Assembly (NCBI GenBank): GCA_018401755.1 | Contig: JAGYKJ010000007.1 | Coordinates: 248,001 to 312,000, forward strand | Length of the DNA stretch: 64,000 nt | Direction: 5' to 3' | Source: Litorivicinus sp. | GTDB taxonomy: Bacteria; Pseudomonadota; Gammaproteobacteria; Pseudomonadales; Litorivicinaceae | Shown here: positions 17,311 to 27,018 of the stretch, one piece after another | How positions within the stretch are numbered: position 1 is the first letter of the stretch | How the letters are laid out: the number at the start of each line of letters is the position of its first letter | Notes under the pieces: model-generated | Seen by the model: only the letters and a program-made list of their open reading frames with translations | What the model was told of the DNA's origin: nothing | Databases searched by the model: none | Translations under genes and position numbers: made by a program

Positions 17311-19626
17311 TTGGACAACTACATCCTTTGGTTTGATCAGCTTGGCATGTCAGATGTGGAGCGTGTGGGTGGAAAGAACGCGTCATTGGGAGAGATGATT
17401 TCCAATTTGGCCGGAGCGGGTGTGAGTGTCCCGAACGGTTTTGCGACCACAGCCCATGCATATCGTGAGTTTCTGGCACATGAAGGCCTGGCAGACCGAA
17501 TCAATGCGGCACTGACCGTGTTGAATGTAGATGATGTGAACGCCCTTGCGAAGACGGGTTCGGAAATTCGTCAGTGGATTATTGATACACCCTTCCAGCC
17601 TGCTTTTGAAACGGCGTTGGCTAGTGCTTGGGCGCGAATGATTAAAGACAATGCAGAGATGAAGGTCGCTGTTCGTTCCTCGGCAACTGCAGAAGATCTT
17701 CCCGATGCCTCCTTTGCTGGACAGCAGGAGACGTTTCTTAATATCTCTGGTCTGGATAATGTCCGACACGCGGTCAAGGAAGTCTTTGCCTCGCTGTTCA
17801 ACGATCGAGCCATTTCCTACCGGGTACACCAAGGGTTTGCGCACGAGTTGGTGGCGTTATCTGCCGGTATTCAGCGGATGGTCCGGTCAGAAACAGGCGC
17901 TGCTGGGGTGATGTTTACCATGGATACCGAAAGTGGATTTCGGGATGTGGTCTTTGTTACCGCTGCCTATGGTTTGGGGGAGACGGTCGTTCAGGGCGCT
18001 GTTAATCCGGATGAATTCTACGTGCACAAGCCAACCTTGGCGGCTCATCGTCCAGCTATTCTGAGACGGACGCGTGGCTCCAAGCTGATCAAGATGGTCT
18101 ATGCGGATTCATCTCAGCCAGGACGCTCTGTGAAGACTGTTGATGTAGATTTGGCGGAACGAAAGACATTCTGTATTACCGATGCTGAAGTGGAGTCCTT
18201 GGCTCGCCAAGCGATGACCATTGAAGCCCATTATGGGCGTCCAATGGATATTGAATGGGCGCGTGATGGGGATGATGGGCAGCTATATATCGTGCAAGCC
18301 CGTCCTGAAACCGTGCAAAGCCAACAAGACGGTCGACAGATGGAACGCTTTGTACTGAAGGAAAAGTCAGCGATTTTGGCCCAAGGCCGTGCCATTGGTC
18401 AGAAAATTGGGCAGGGCCCGGTGCGTTTGGTGAAAGATATTTCCCGGATGGACGAGGTACAGCCTGGTGATGTACTCGTCACCGATATGACGGATCCCGA
18501 TTGGGAGCCGGTCATGAAGCGGGCGTCTGCCATCGTCACCAATCGAGGCGGACGTACGTGTCACGCAGCCATCATTGCGCGTGAGCTTGGGATTCCAGCA
18601 GTGGTGGGATGTGGTGACGCGACTGAGTTATTGCAGCCTAACACACAGGTCACGGTGTCGTGTTCGGAGGGTGATACCGGTAATATCTATGCCGGTACTT
18701 TGGCGTTTGACCACCGTGTGACCAGTGTGGACGCAATGCCTCCATTGCCTTTCAAAATTATGATGAACGTGGGCAATCCAGATCGAGCCTTCGATTTTCA
18801 GAGGTTGCCCCATGCAGGGATTGGTCTGGCGCGCCTCGAGTTTATTATCAATCGTATGATTGGCGTCCATCCACGCGCATTGATGGACTTCGAGACGTTA
18901 TCGCCCGAGTTGCAGGACGACATTGCAGAGCGGATTGGTGGTTACGCAAGTCCCACTGATTTTTATGTTGAAAAGCTCGTTGAAGGGATTTCCACATTGG
19001 CCGCCTCCTTTGCGCCAGAACGGGTCATTGTTCGGCTGTCGGATTTTAAATCCAATGAGTATCGCAATCTGATTGGAGGTCCCTTATACGAGCCGCATGA
19101 GGAAAACCCGATGTTGGGATTCCGTGGTGCATCCCGCTATATCTCTGAGGCATTTCGGCCATGTTTTGAGTTTGAATGCCGTGCGTTAAAAAAGGTGCGC
19201 GATCAGATGGGATTAACCAATGTAGCCATCATGGTTCCTTTTGTGCGAACTCTGGAAGAAGCTGCGGGTGTGATTGCGTTGCTCGAAGCCAATGGATTGA
19301 AGCGCGGTGAAAACGGCTTGAACGTCATCATGATGTGTGAACTGCCATCGAATGCGATCTTAGCGGATGAATTCTTAGAATATTTTGATGGCTTCTCCAT
19401 CGGGTCAAATGACTTGACGCAGCTAACACTCGGGTTAGATCGGGATTCTGGTCTCATCGCGCACGCCTTTGATGAACGCAATCCTGCCGTGAAATTTTTA
19501 TTGTCTCGCGCCATTCAGGCGTGTAACGCGGCGGGTAAGTACATTGGTATCTGCGGGCAAGGACCCTCTGATCATCCCGACTTGGCATTGTGGTTGATGG
19601 ATCAGGGATTGATTCTGTGTCCCTGA
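17311..19626 (+). CDS. ppsA: Phosphoenolpyruvate synthase (C-terminus frameshifted)
   Basis: PEP synthase makes PEP from pyruvate and ATP (AMP + Pi released) for gluconeogenesis. The N-terminal ATP-binding domain carries [12 protein letters not shown] and [20 protein letters not shown]. The swivelling phosphohistidine is in [17 protein letters not shown], and the PEP/pyruvate domain ends with the catalytic Cys in [14 protein letters not shown]. The TTG at 17311 is used because GGAAGGGG lies just upstream and the next residues align with E. coli PpsA. As sequenced the frame stops at 19626; restoring one base in the GGG at 19605-19607 continues it to a TAG at 19685 ([21 protein letters not shown]), giving 791 residues against 792 in E. 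coli. Confidence 0.95.
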   Translation: MDNYILWFDQLGMSDVERVGGKNASLGEMISNLAGAGVSVPNGFATTAHAYREFLAHEGLADRINAALTVLNVDDVNALAKTGSEIRQWIIDTPFQPAFETALASAWARMIKDNAEMKVAVRSSATAEDLPDASFAGQQETFLNISGLDNVRHAVKEVFASLFNDRAISYRVHQGFAHELVALSAGIQRMVRSETGAAGVMFTMDTESGFRDVVFVTAAYGLGETVVQGAVNPDEFYVHKPTLAAHRPAILRRTRGSKLIKMVYADSSQPGRSVKTVDVDLAERKTFCITDAEVESLARQAMTIEAHYGRPMDIEWARDGDDGQLYIVQARPETVQSQQDGRQMERFVLKEKSAILAQGRAIGQKIGQGPVRLVKDISRMDEVQPGDVLVTDMTDPDWEPVMKRASAIVTNRGGRTCHAAIIARELGIPAVVGCGDATELLQPNTQVTVSCSEGDTGNIYAGTLAFDHRVTSVDAMPPLPFKIMMNVGNPDRAFDFQRLPHAGIGLARLEFIINRMIGVHPRALMDFETLSPELQDDIAERIGGYASPTDFYVEKLVEGISTLAASFAPERVIVRLSDFKSNEYRNLIGGPLYEPHEENPMLGFRGASRYISEAFRPCFEFECRALKKVRDQMGLTNVAIMVPFVRTLEEAAGVIALLEANGLKRGENGLNVIMMCELPSNAILADEFLEYFDGFSIGSNDLTQLTLGLDRDSGLIAHAFDERNPAVKFLLSRAIQACNAAGKYIGICGQGPSDHPDLALWLMDQGLILCP

Positions 19627-19860
19627 ATCCAGATACGGTCCTTGAGACCTGGTTCTTTCTCGCGGATGCAACGGCCAATCGCTAGTCTAGACGGGGTCGT
19701 TGTTTGATCTGATGCGCATGAGGGCAGACTGGGTCGTCGTCAGGTCCGCAATGGCTGTCACAATGCATGGGCTTTATCGAGCACTCCGGAAGCCCTGAGT
19801 GGAGTGATCAGGCTTTTGGCTCTCGCGTCATCGTCATGACGAATTGCTGGCGTTCTGATG

Positions 19861-19886
19861 AAAGGCCCCGCAGGTGCGGGGCCTTT
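19861..19886 (-). terminator. Terminator of acnB
   Basis: AAAGGCCCCGC-AGGT-GCGGGGCCTTT, an 11-bp perfect stem, 11 bp beyond the acnB stop codon. It could serve ppsA from the other side. The 19686-19860 interval has nothing else that I can support. Confidence 0.8.
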
Positions 19887-19896
19887 AAGAGAGACG

Positions 19897-22464
19897 TTAC
19901 GCGATTGTTTCAAGCGGAATCTGCGCTTCTTTTGCTTTTGCCTGGTATTCGGCGATTTGATGGAAATTGAGATATCGATAGATCTCACCAGACATCGACT
20001 CAATCTGCTTCGCATAGCCAAGATACTCGTCCACTGTCGGGAGTCGGCCCAAGACTGCTGCGACTGCAGCGAGTTCCGCACTGGAGAGGAAGACGTTGGC
20101 GCCGTTACCCAGCCGGTTCGGAAAGTTTCGGGTACTGGTCGAAACCACCGTTGCATTATCAGCCACACGCGCCTGATTTCCCATACACAGGGAGCAGCCT
20201 GGCATTTCGGTCCGGGCACCGGACGCACCAAAGATTCCGTAATAGCCTTCAGACATTAATTGATGCGCATCCATCCGAGTCGGCGGGGCGATCCATAGGC
20301 GCGTTGGAATCGACTTAACCTGTCTTAACAGCTCACCTGCGGCGCGGTAATGGCCAATATTGGTCATGCATGAGCCAATGAATACTTCATCAATGACGGT
20401 ATTCTGCACGTCAGACAATGGCTTAATATCATCTGGGTCATTTGGGCACGCCAGCAGGGGCTCTTTAATCTCAGCAAGGTCAATCTCGATGACCTCAAAA
20501 TATTCTGCATCTGCATCGGCTGACATCAGCTCTGGCTTGGCCAACCACGCTTCCATCGCACGAATACGTCGTGCAATGGTACGAGGATCCCCATAACCAT
20601 CCGCAATCATCCACTTTAATAAGGTGATATTGCTCTCGAGATACTCGCGAATTGGTGCTTCATCGAGCTTAATGGTGCAACCGCCGGCAGATCGTTCAGC
20701 GGAGGCGTCCGAGAGCTCAAACGCCTGCTCAACGGTTAGATCAGGAAGTCCCTCGATTTCGAGGATGCGACCAGAGAACACATTCTTTTTGCCTTCTTTC
20801 CCCACCGTCAGCAATCCGCGCTGAATCGCCGCATAGGGTATTGCATTCACCAAGTCCCGCAATGTGATACCAGGATTCATTGTCCCCTTGAATCGGACCA
20901 AGACCGATTCAGGCATGTCGAGCGGCATCACGCCGGTGGCGGCTGCAAAGGCAACCAAGCCGGACCCGCCGGGGAAGGAAATACCAATCGGAAAACGGGT
21001 GTGCGAGTCGCCTCCGGTTCCCACGGTATCCGGAAGTAACATCCGATTTAACCACGAGTGAATGATCCCATCGCCGGGTCGTAATGACACGCCGCCGCGA
21101 TTCATGATGAAGTCAGGTAGCGTATGCTGTGTCTCGACATCCACCGGCTTTGGATAGGCTGCCGTATGGCAGAACGATTGCATCGTGAGATCAGCTTGGA
21201 AGCCTAAGCAGGCCAGTTCTTTGAGCTCGTCACGCGTCATTGGGCCGGTGGTGTCTTGCGAACCCACAGTGGTCATTCGTGGTTCACAGTACGTGCCTGG
21301 ACGAATCCCAGTCACACCGCACGCTCTCCCCACCATCTTTTGTGCCAAGGTAAAGCCAAGGCCGTTATCGGCAGGCGCCGCAGGTGTTCTGAACACGGTA
21401 CTGGTTGGAAGCCCGAGCGCTTCACGTGCGCGAGTTGTTAGACCACGACCGACGATCAATGGAATACGCCCCCCGGCGCGGACTTCGTCAAGAATGACAT
21501 CGCTTTTCAAAGCGAATTCCGCAAGAACGTCGCCTGATGCATTGCTGATTTTACCGGCATAGGGGGAAATCGTGATGATATCTCCGGTATGCAGCTGACT
21601 GACGTCACACTCAATCGGCAGGGCACCGGCATCTTCCATGGTATTAAAGAAAATGGGCGCGATTTTGCCACCGATACACACGCCGCCATCACGCTTATTC
21701 GGGATGTGTGGAATATCATCACCCATGTGCCATAACACCGAGTTGGTCGCAGACTTCCGAGATGAACCCGTTCCAACGACATCTCCCACATAGGCCAGTG
21801 GATGTCCCTTGGCTTTTAACTCCTCAATGGTTTCCAGAGGTCGCTCCATGCGGCCGCGCAACATTGCTTGGGCATGTAATGGAATGTCAGGACGGCTCCA
21901 CGCGTCCACGGCGGGGGACAGATCATCGGTGTTGGTTTCCCCGGGTACTTTGTAGACAGTGACCGTCATCGACTCAGGAACGTCTGGTTTCTTCAAAAAC
22001 CATTCCGCATTTGCCCAAGACTCCATGACGACTTTCGCGTGGGCATTACCGGTATTCATGAGATCGTGGACGTCATGAAATGCGTCAAACATCAGAAGCG
22101 TATCTTTTAATGCGTCGGCGGCAACGGTGGCGACCGCCTCGTCTGATAGAAGCTCAACCAAAGGCGGGATGTTATAGCCACCGAGCATGGTCCCTAGGAG
22201 CCGTGTGGCTTCTTGGCGACTGACTAACGGACAGCTGGCATTGCCCTTCGCAATATCCGTCAAAAAGGCAGCTTTGACATACGCCGCTTCATCGACTCCA
22301 GCCGGGACACGATTTGCGAGAAGGTCGAGAAGAAATGCGTCTTCTCCCACAGGTGGCTGCTTCAATAGCTCCACCAGGCCGGCGACTTGCTCGGCTGAGA
22401 GGGGTTTTGGGATTACGCCCTCGAGGGCGCGTTCTTCAACATGTTTCCGGTAAGCTTCAAGCAC
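19897..22464 (-). CDS. acnB: Aconitate hydratase B
   Basis: AcnB, the main TCA-cycle aconitase (citrate to isocitrate), with a [4Fe-4S] cluster; relatives also bind mRNA. It has the N-terminal HEAT-like domain, the swivel domain ([17 protein letters not shown]), and the cluster region with [17 protein letters not shown] and [13 protein letters not shown] giving the three Cys ligands. It is 855 residues from the GTG at 22464, which yields an N-terminus like E. coli MLEEYRKH and has AAGG at a good distance; an ATG three codons upstream (22473) touches the AAGG and is less likely. Confidence 0.96.
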   Translation of the reverse strand: MLEAYRKHVEERALEGVIPKPLSAEQVAGLVELLKQPPVGEDAFLLDLLANRVPAGVDEAAYVKAAFLTDIAKGNASCPLVSRQEATRLLGTMLGGYNIPPLVELLSDEAVATVAADALKDTLLMFDAFHDVHDLMNTGNAHAKVVMESWANAEWFLKKPDVPESMTVTVYKVPGETNTDDLSPAVDAWSRPDIPLHAQAMLRGRMERPLETIEELKAKGHPLAYVGDVVGTGSSRKSATNSVLWHMGDDIPHIPNKRDGGVCIGGKIAPIFFNTMEDAGALPIECDVSQLHTGDIITISPYAGKISNASGDVLAEFALKSDVILDEVRAGGRIPLIVGRGLTTRAREALGLPTSTVFRTPAAPADNGLGFTLAQKMVGRACGVTGIRPGTYCEPRMTTVGSQDTTGPMTRDELKELACLGFQADLTMQSFCHTAAYPKPVDVETQHTLPDFIMNRGGVSLRPGDGIIHSWLNRMLLPDTVGTGGDSHTRFPIGISFPGGSGLVAFAAATGVMPLDMPESVLVRFKGTMNPGITLRDLVNAIPYAAIQRGLLTVGKEGKKNVFSGRILEIEGLPDLTVEQAFELSDASAERSAGGCTIKLDEAPIREYLESNITLLKWMIADGYGDPRTIARRIRAMEAWLAKPELMSADADAEYFEVIEIDLAEIKEPLLACPNDPDDIKPLSDVQNTVIDEVFIGSCMTNIGHYRAAGELLRQVKSIPTRLWIAPPTRMDAHQLMSEGYYGIFGASGARTEMPGCSLCMGNQARVADNATVVSTSTRNFPNRLGNGANVFLSSAELAAVAAVLGRLPTVDEYLGYAKQIESMSGEIYRYLNFHQIAEYQAKAKEAQIPLETIA

Positions 22465-22602
22465 AGTAAACATCCTTGCTTTGGGTTGATGTGAGCGCGG
22501 TGAGGAGACCCTTTTGAGGTCGGATTCACTGCGCGCTAATTCGACACATTAGGGTATCAAAATTCGTGCGTCTTCACGTTGATCCTTGGTCGCAGATCCC
22601 GC

Positions 22603-24060
22603 TCATTGGGTCGCGGGATATGCGGGCAAGGTTGCCTTTGTCATTTGCCGAAGGCAGCGTATGACTTGGCAAGAATAGCCATATTCGTTGTCATACCAGA
22701 CGTAGACCACGCAACTATTGTAACCCGCTGCGATCGTCGCGAGACCATCAACGATCCCGGCTGCCCGTGAACCCACAAAATCGGTACTGACAGCCTCTGG
22801 GGAATTTGAATAATCGATTTGCTTTTGTAATTTGGAGTGCACGGCGACTAAGCGAAGGTATTCGTTGAGCTCTTCACGATCCACCGGGTTGTCCAAGTTC
22901 AGATTTAGAATTGCCATGGACACATTCGGCGTTGGAACCCGAATGGCATTCCCGGTTAGCTTTCCTTTGAGCTCGGGGAGAGCTTTGGCAACGGCACTGG
23001 CGGCGCCTGTTTCAGTGATCACCATATTCAGGGCCGCTGCGCGACCACGGCGGTCGCCTTTGTGGAAGTTGTCGATGAGATTTTGATCATTGGTGTAGCT
23101 GTGCACGGTCTCGACATGACCATTGCGAATGCCGTACTTGTCTGCGATCGCTTTGAGCACGGGCGTGATGGCATTTGTGGTGCAGCTTGCCGCTGAAATG
23201 ATGGTGTCGTCATCGGTGATCTCGTCATGGTTTACGCCATGCACGATGTTCTTTAGATCTCCCTTGCCCGGTGCCGTCAGCAAAACGCGCTTCACCCCAG
23301 GGCAGGCCAGATGCTGTGACAGCCCATCTCGATCACGCCATTTACCGGTGTTATCGACCACAACCGCATCGTGAATGCCATAGTGGGTGTAATCGATTTC
23401 AGAGGGTGAATTGGAATAAATCACCTGAATATGTTGCCCATTGGCAATAATTGCATTGTGTTCGTGATCCACTGTAATGGTGCCGTTGAATGAACCGTGT
23501 ACGGAATCACGACGAAGCAGGCTCGCGCGTTTTAAAAGATCGTTATCCGAGCCTTGACGGACCACAATTGCGCGTAGACGCATGGCTGCTTTTGACCCAC
23601 TTTTGGCGATCAATTCACGTGCGAGTAGCCGACCTATGCGTCCAAATCCATACAGCACGATGTCGGTTTCCGAGTCTTCAACAGGATGGCCACCAACCGC
23701 ATTCGCCAGTTCTGAGTGGACGTAATCAAGCAGCGGTTGGCCTCCGCTGAGCCGCTGATAGTTTGCAGCGATTTTGCCAAGATCAATATGACAGGGCGAT
23801 AGCTCCGGTGCGAGCACGTAGACAGCTTGTAAGACCGCATGGACGTCTTCGACATCCAATTCTTTGGCATCAACCTGGCGCGCGAACCGGCAACATTTGA
23901 TGATATTGATCACGGTTCGATTGTTGAGCAGGCGACCAAAGATTGAAGTCTCGATCGCGCGCTCTCGAAACAGACTGCCAATCAATGGAATCATCTCTTC
24001 TGCCGCAGCGACTTTCTTATTCCATTCATCCATCGATTCGTGCAGACGCTCAGTTGTCAT
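22603..24060 (-). CDS. Glyceraldehyde-3-phosphate dehydrogenase, long form
   Basis: A 485-residue GAPDH with an N-terminal extension of about 125 residues before the Rossmann start IVLYGFGRIGRLLAREL. The catalytic Cys is in SAASCTTNAITP and the conserved His follows in ETVHSYTNDQ. This long type is found in Pseudomonas and other gammaproteobacteria and is thought to serve gluconeogenesis. The ATG at 24060 (MTTERLHES) has GAGG upstream; the frame opens ten codons earlier. It is preceded by a divergent DUF1289 gene. Confidence 0.92.
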   Translation of the reverse strand: MTTERLHESMDEWNKKVAAAEEMIPLIGSLFRERAIETSIFGRLLNNRTVINIIKCCRFARQVDAKELDVEDVHAVLQAVYVLAPELSPCHIDLGKIAANYQRLSGGQPLLDYVHSELANAVGGHPVEDSETDIVLYGFGRIGRLLARELIAKSGSKAAMRLRAIVVRQGSDNDLLKRASLLRRDSVHGSFNGTITVDHEHNAIIANGQHIQVIYSNSPSEIDYTHYGIHDAVVVDNTGKWRDRDGLSQHLACPGVKRVLLTAPGKGDLKNIVHGVNHDEITDDDTIISAASCTTNAITPVLKAIADKYGIRNGHVETVHSYTNDQNLIDNFHKGDRRGRAAALNMVITETGAASAVAKALPELKGKLTGNAIRVPTPNVSMAILNLNLDNPVDREELNEYLRLVAVHSKLQKQIDYSNSPEAVSTDFVGSRAAGIVDGLATIAAGYNSCVVYVWYDNEYGYSCQVIRCLRQMTKATLPAYPATQ

Positions 24061-24264
24061 GATCCGGACCTCAGCTGGGGGTAAATACATGGCGGCAGTG
24101 TGCCAATGTCAATAAAGATTCACAACTCAACCAACGTGCAAGATCTTTTTGTGACTAAAAATACTTTATGGTCACGATTTCGGTTGGTCAGCGAGGTTCG
24201 CGTGACTGAAGGGTGGAATTTCTTGAAGTGCCCGCATAACGTGCCAATAGGCGAGGAGAAGGCG

Positions 24265-24717
24265 ATGCGAGTCACGACACCCTGTGTGGGGCTATGTTCA
24301 ACAACCTATGGAGATCCGGTGTGTCGTGGATGTAAACGGTTTGCGCATGAAATCGTTGACTGGAACCGCTATGCAGAGCCCCAAAAAGCAGCCGTCATTG
24401 CGCGACTGGCTGCATTACAAGCGCAAGTTGTGTTGCGGTATTTTGATTGTGTCGATGTGCGACTGCTCGAGCATGCGCTAGTCAGTGCGGGCTATCGCTA
24501 TCGGCTGGATCAGCCGGAAACATCTTGGGTCTATGATTTGATGCGTCAGTCGCAAGGTCGATTGGTGCACTGGGCCGAGCTTGGTCTGCGCCGCACACCG
24601 GAGGCAGAGGGAATGGATGGGCCGACGCTTTGGGCGTTAATGCACCTTGAGTACCTCGCTCTAAGTGAGGCACATTACGAACGTTATTTTGTGCAGCCAT
24701 TATCCTTTGAGGAATAA
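24265..24717 (+). CDS. DUF1289 domain protein
   Basis: A 150-residue protein whose first 60 residues are a DUF1289 domain: TPCVGLC...CRGC with four Cys in a CxxxC-x(n)-CxxC pattern, followed by EIVDWNRY, probably binding a metal. The rest is helical and unassigned. The ATG at 24265 is preceded by GAGGAGAAGG, a strong ribosome site; the 55 codons open before it are not expected to be translated. cysM follows after 52 bp. Confidence 0.85.
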   Translation: MRVTTPCVGLCSTTYGDPVCRGCKRFAHEIVDWNRYAEPQKAAVIARLAALQAQVVLRYFDCVDVRLLEHALVSAGYRYRLDQPETSWVYDLMRQSQGRLVHWAELGLRRTPEAEGMDGPTLWALMHLEYLALSEAHYERYFVQPLSFEE

Positions 24718-24769
24718 CGTCCTGCGGATCCGCGCGGTACACTAAGTGGATCGGAACAAGGAGAGTCTA

Positions 24770-25666
24770 TTGCTGTTTCCAACGCTTGAATCGACGTTTG
24801 GCCAAACGCCACTCATTGCATTGCAGCGCTTGAATGCTGGTTTACCAGCAACCGTCCAAGTGCTTTGTAAGATGGAAGGAAATAATCCCGCAGGGTCTGT
24901 TAAGGATCGGCCTGCGTATTACATGATTCAGGGCGCTGCAGCGCGCGGAGAAATTCGGGCGGGTGATCGTTTGATTGAGGCCACCAGCGGAAATACTGGG
25001 ATTGCCTTGGCGATGGTTGCTGCGATTCAGGGATATCGCATGACACTGATCATGCCGGATAACCTGTCAGATGAGCGTAAGCGAGCGATGACGGCGTATG
25101 GCGCGGAGTTGATCCTCGTCTCAGAGAATGAGGGGATGGAGGGTGCACGTGATCTGGCGCTTGCAATGGAGGCACGCGGCGAAGGGCGTGTGCTGAATCA
25201 GTTTGCCAACCCAGATTGTCCACGAGCGCATTACGAAACAACAGGGCCTGAAATCTGGGCGCAGACTGACGGTACGGTCACGCATTTTGTCAGTTCGATG
25301 GGGACGACGGGGACCATTATGGGCGTCTCTCGGTACTTAAAAGAACAGGATCAAGCAATTCAGATCGTCGGTTTGCAACCCAGTGAGGGCTCCAAAATTG
25401 CTGGCATCCGACGTTGGCCGATTGCCTATCGGCCCGAGATTTTTGAGCCTGAGCGAGTGGATGTGACCTTGGATATTCAGCAAGCGGAGGCTGAAGACAT
25501 GGCTCGGCAGCTGGCCTCGCGTGAGGGAATCTTTTGCGGAGTAAGCGCCGGGGGTGCAGTCGTGGGTGCACTGCGTGTTGCCCAAACACTCACCTCCGGA
25601 GTCGTGGTCTGTATCATTTGTGACCGGGGTGATCGGTATTTATCGACTGATCTATTCCCACGATGA
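24770..25666 (+). CDS. cysM: Cysteine synthase B
   Basis: A 298-residue PLP enzyme that makes cysteine (or S-sulfocysteine) from O-acetylserine and sulfide/thiosulfate. The PLP lysine is in NPAGSVKDRPAYYM, the phosphate-binding loop in EATSGNTGIALAM, and the CysM-type C-terminus IICDRGDRYLSTDLF is present. The TTG at 24770 sits 6 bases after GGAG (24758-24765) and yields a start like that of E. coli CysM; the GTG at 24746 would place the Shine-Dalgarno inside the gene. The stop overlaps the rlmD start (ATGA). Confidence 0.95.
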   Translation: MLFPTLESTFGQTPLIALQRLNAGLPATVQVLCKMEGNNPAGSVKDRPAYYMIQGAAARGEIRAGDRLIEATSGNTGIALAMVAAIQGYRMTLIMPDNLSDERKRAMTAYGAELILVSENEGMEGARDLALAMEARGEGRVLNQFANPDCPRAHYETTGPEIWAQTDGTVTHFVSSMGTTGTIMGVSRYLKEQDQAIQIVGLQPSEGSKIAGIRRWPIAYRPEIFEPERVDVTLDIQQAEAEDMARQLASREGIFCGVSAGGAVVGALRVAQTLTSGVVVCIICDRGDRYLSTDLFPR

Positions 25667-27018
25667 GTGCGCGGGGACATGCCCGGCGCGGTCGTCGCGC
25701 TCCGATCCCTGAGTTTCCGATTCGGGTTGATCGGCTCAGTCATGAAGGTCGAGGAATCGCACAGTGGGGTGAGAGAGTGCTCTTTGTGGGGGGCGCACTC
25801 CCGGGTGAGTTGGTGCGAGTCAAAGTGCTCAATAAAACCTCGCAGGTCGCTGAGGGGATTGCCACGGAAGTCCTGGAATCTTCACCACAACGAATCACAC
25901 CCTTGTGTCCTCATGCAGGGCATTGTGGGGGCTGTGCCTTGCAGCATCTGAGCGCAGAACAGCAAGTCGCCATCAAGACGGATGCCTTGTCTGCATTGAT
26001 GCTGAAAAGTGGTCTGGATCTCAAACGGGTGACACGGTTGCCTGCGTTACTTGGTCCATCCCTTGGCTATCGACGTCGCGCGCGATTAGGCGTGCGGTGG
26101 GTCCGTGCCAAGGATCGGATTCTGGTGGGATTTCGAGAGCGGGCGTCAAACTACATTGCGGATATTTCAGATTGTCCGGTGTTGGATGGACGTATTGGCC
26201 AGCATCTTGGGCGGTTGGCTGGGGCGATTGCGGCCTTCAGCCGTGTGGATCAGGTGCCTCAAGTTGAGGTGGCGGCGGGCGATGATACGGTCGCTATCGT
26301 CGTGCGACACCTCACGCCATTGACGGATGCAGATCGTCAGATCTTACTGGATTTGGGGCTGGAAACAGGCTGGCACATCTACAGTCAGGCAGCTGGACCT
26401 GATTCGATTCAGCGTCTCTGGCCAGAGGATGGACCGACCGCATTGACCTATCGGATTGGTGAGCTTGGCCTTGAATATCAGTTTGAAGTAACTGATTTTA
26501 CGCAGATTAATTCTGAGATAAATCGCAAAATGGTGTTACAAGCGCTCGAGCTACTGCAGTTGAGTTCGCACGATCGCGTATTGGATTTATTTAGTGGGTT
26601 GGGGAATTTTACCTTGGCGGCAGCGACACAGGCGGCCTGGGTGACGGCCGTGGAAGTGAGTCCCACCATGGTGGCGCGTTGCTTGAATAACGCTGCACAC
26701 AATCGATTGACCAATATCGATGCGGCTGCCTGTGATTTAACGGCTCCGATTGCTGCTCAACAGTGGGCTCGGGCTGACTATTCCGTGGTGATCATCGATC
26801 CCCCACGCTCGGGTGCTCGAGAGGTCCTTGAGGCGCTCCCACTGACCGGGGTCGAACGTATCCTGTATGTGAGTTGTAATCCTGCAACGCTCGCTCGTGA
26901 TGCGGCAATCTTGCATGAGCGGGGATTTGTCATGACCCATCTTGGGATGATGGACATGTTTCCCCAAACTGCGCATGTCGAATCGATGGCCTTGTTCGTT
27001 CGAGGTCGTCGTGGTTAA
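25663..27018 (+). CDS. rlmD: 23S rRNA (uracil-1939-C5) methyltransferase
   Basis: A 451-residue RlmD (RumA) enzyme. It has an N-terminal TRAM domain (LSHEGRGIAQW to LFVGGALPGELV), Fe-S cysteines in CPHAGHCGGCALQHL plus an upstream/downstream partner (DCPVLDG), an SAM-binding LDLFSGLGNFTL, and the catalytic Cys in YVSCNPATLARD. It overlaps cysM by 4 bp and relA by 8 bp, so the three are one transcription unit; rlmD-relA adjacency is conserved in gammaproteobacteria. Confidence 0.96.
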   Translation: MSARGHARRGRRAPIPEFPIRVDRLSHEGRGIAQWGERVLFVGGALPGELVRVKVLNKTSQVAEGIATEVLESSPQRITPLCPHAGHCGGCALQHLSAEQQVAIKTDALSALMLKSGLDLKRVTRLPALLGPSLGYRRRARLGVRWVRAKDRILVGFRERASNYIADISDCPVLDGRIGQHLGRLAGAIAAFSRVDQVPQVEVAAGDDTVAIVVRHLTPLTDADRQILLDLGLETGWHIYSQAAGPDSIQRLWPEDGPTALTYRIGELGLEYQFEVTDFTQINSEINRKMVLQALELLQLSSHDRVLDLFSGLGNFTLAAATQAAWVTAVEVSPTMVARCLNNAAHNRLTNIDAAACDLTAPIAAQQWARADYSVVIIDPPRSGAREVLEALPLTGVERILYVSCNPATLARDAAILHERGFVMTHLGMMDMFPQTAHVESMALFVRGRRG

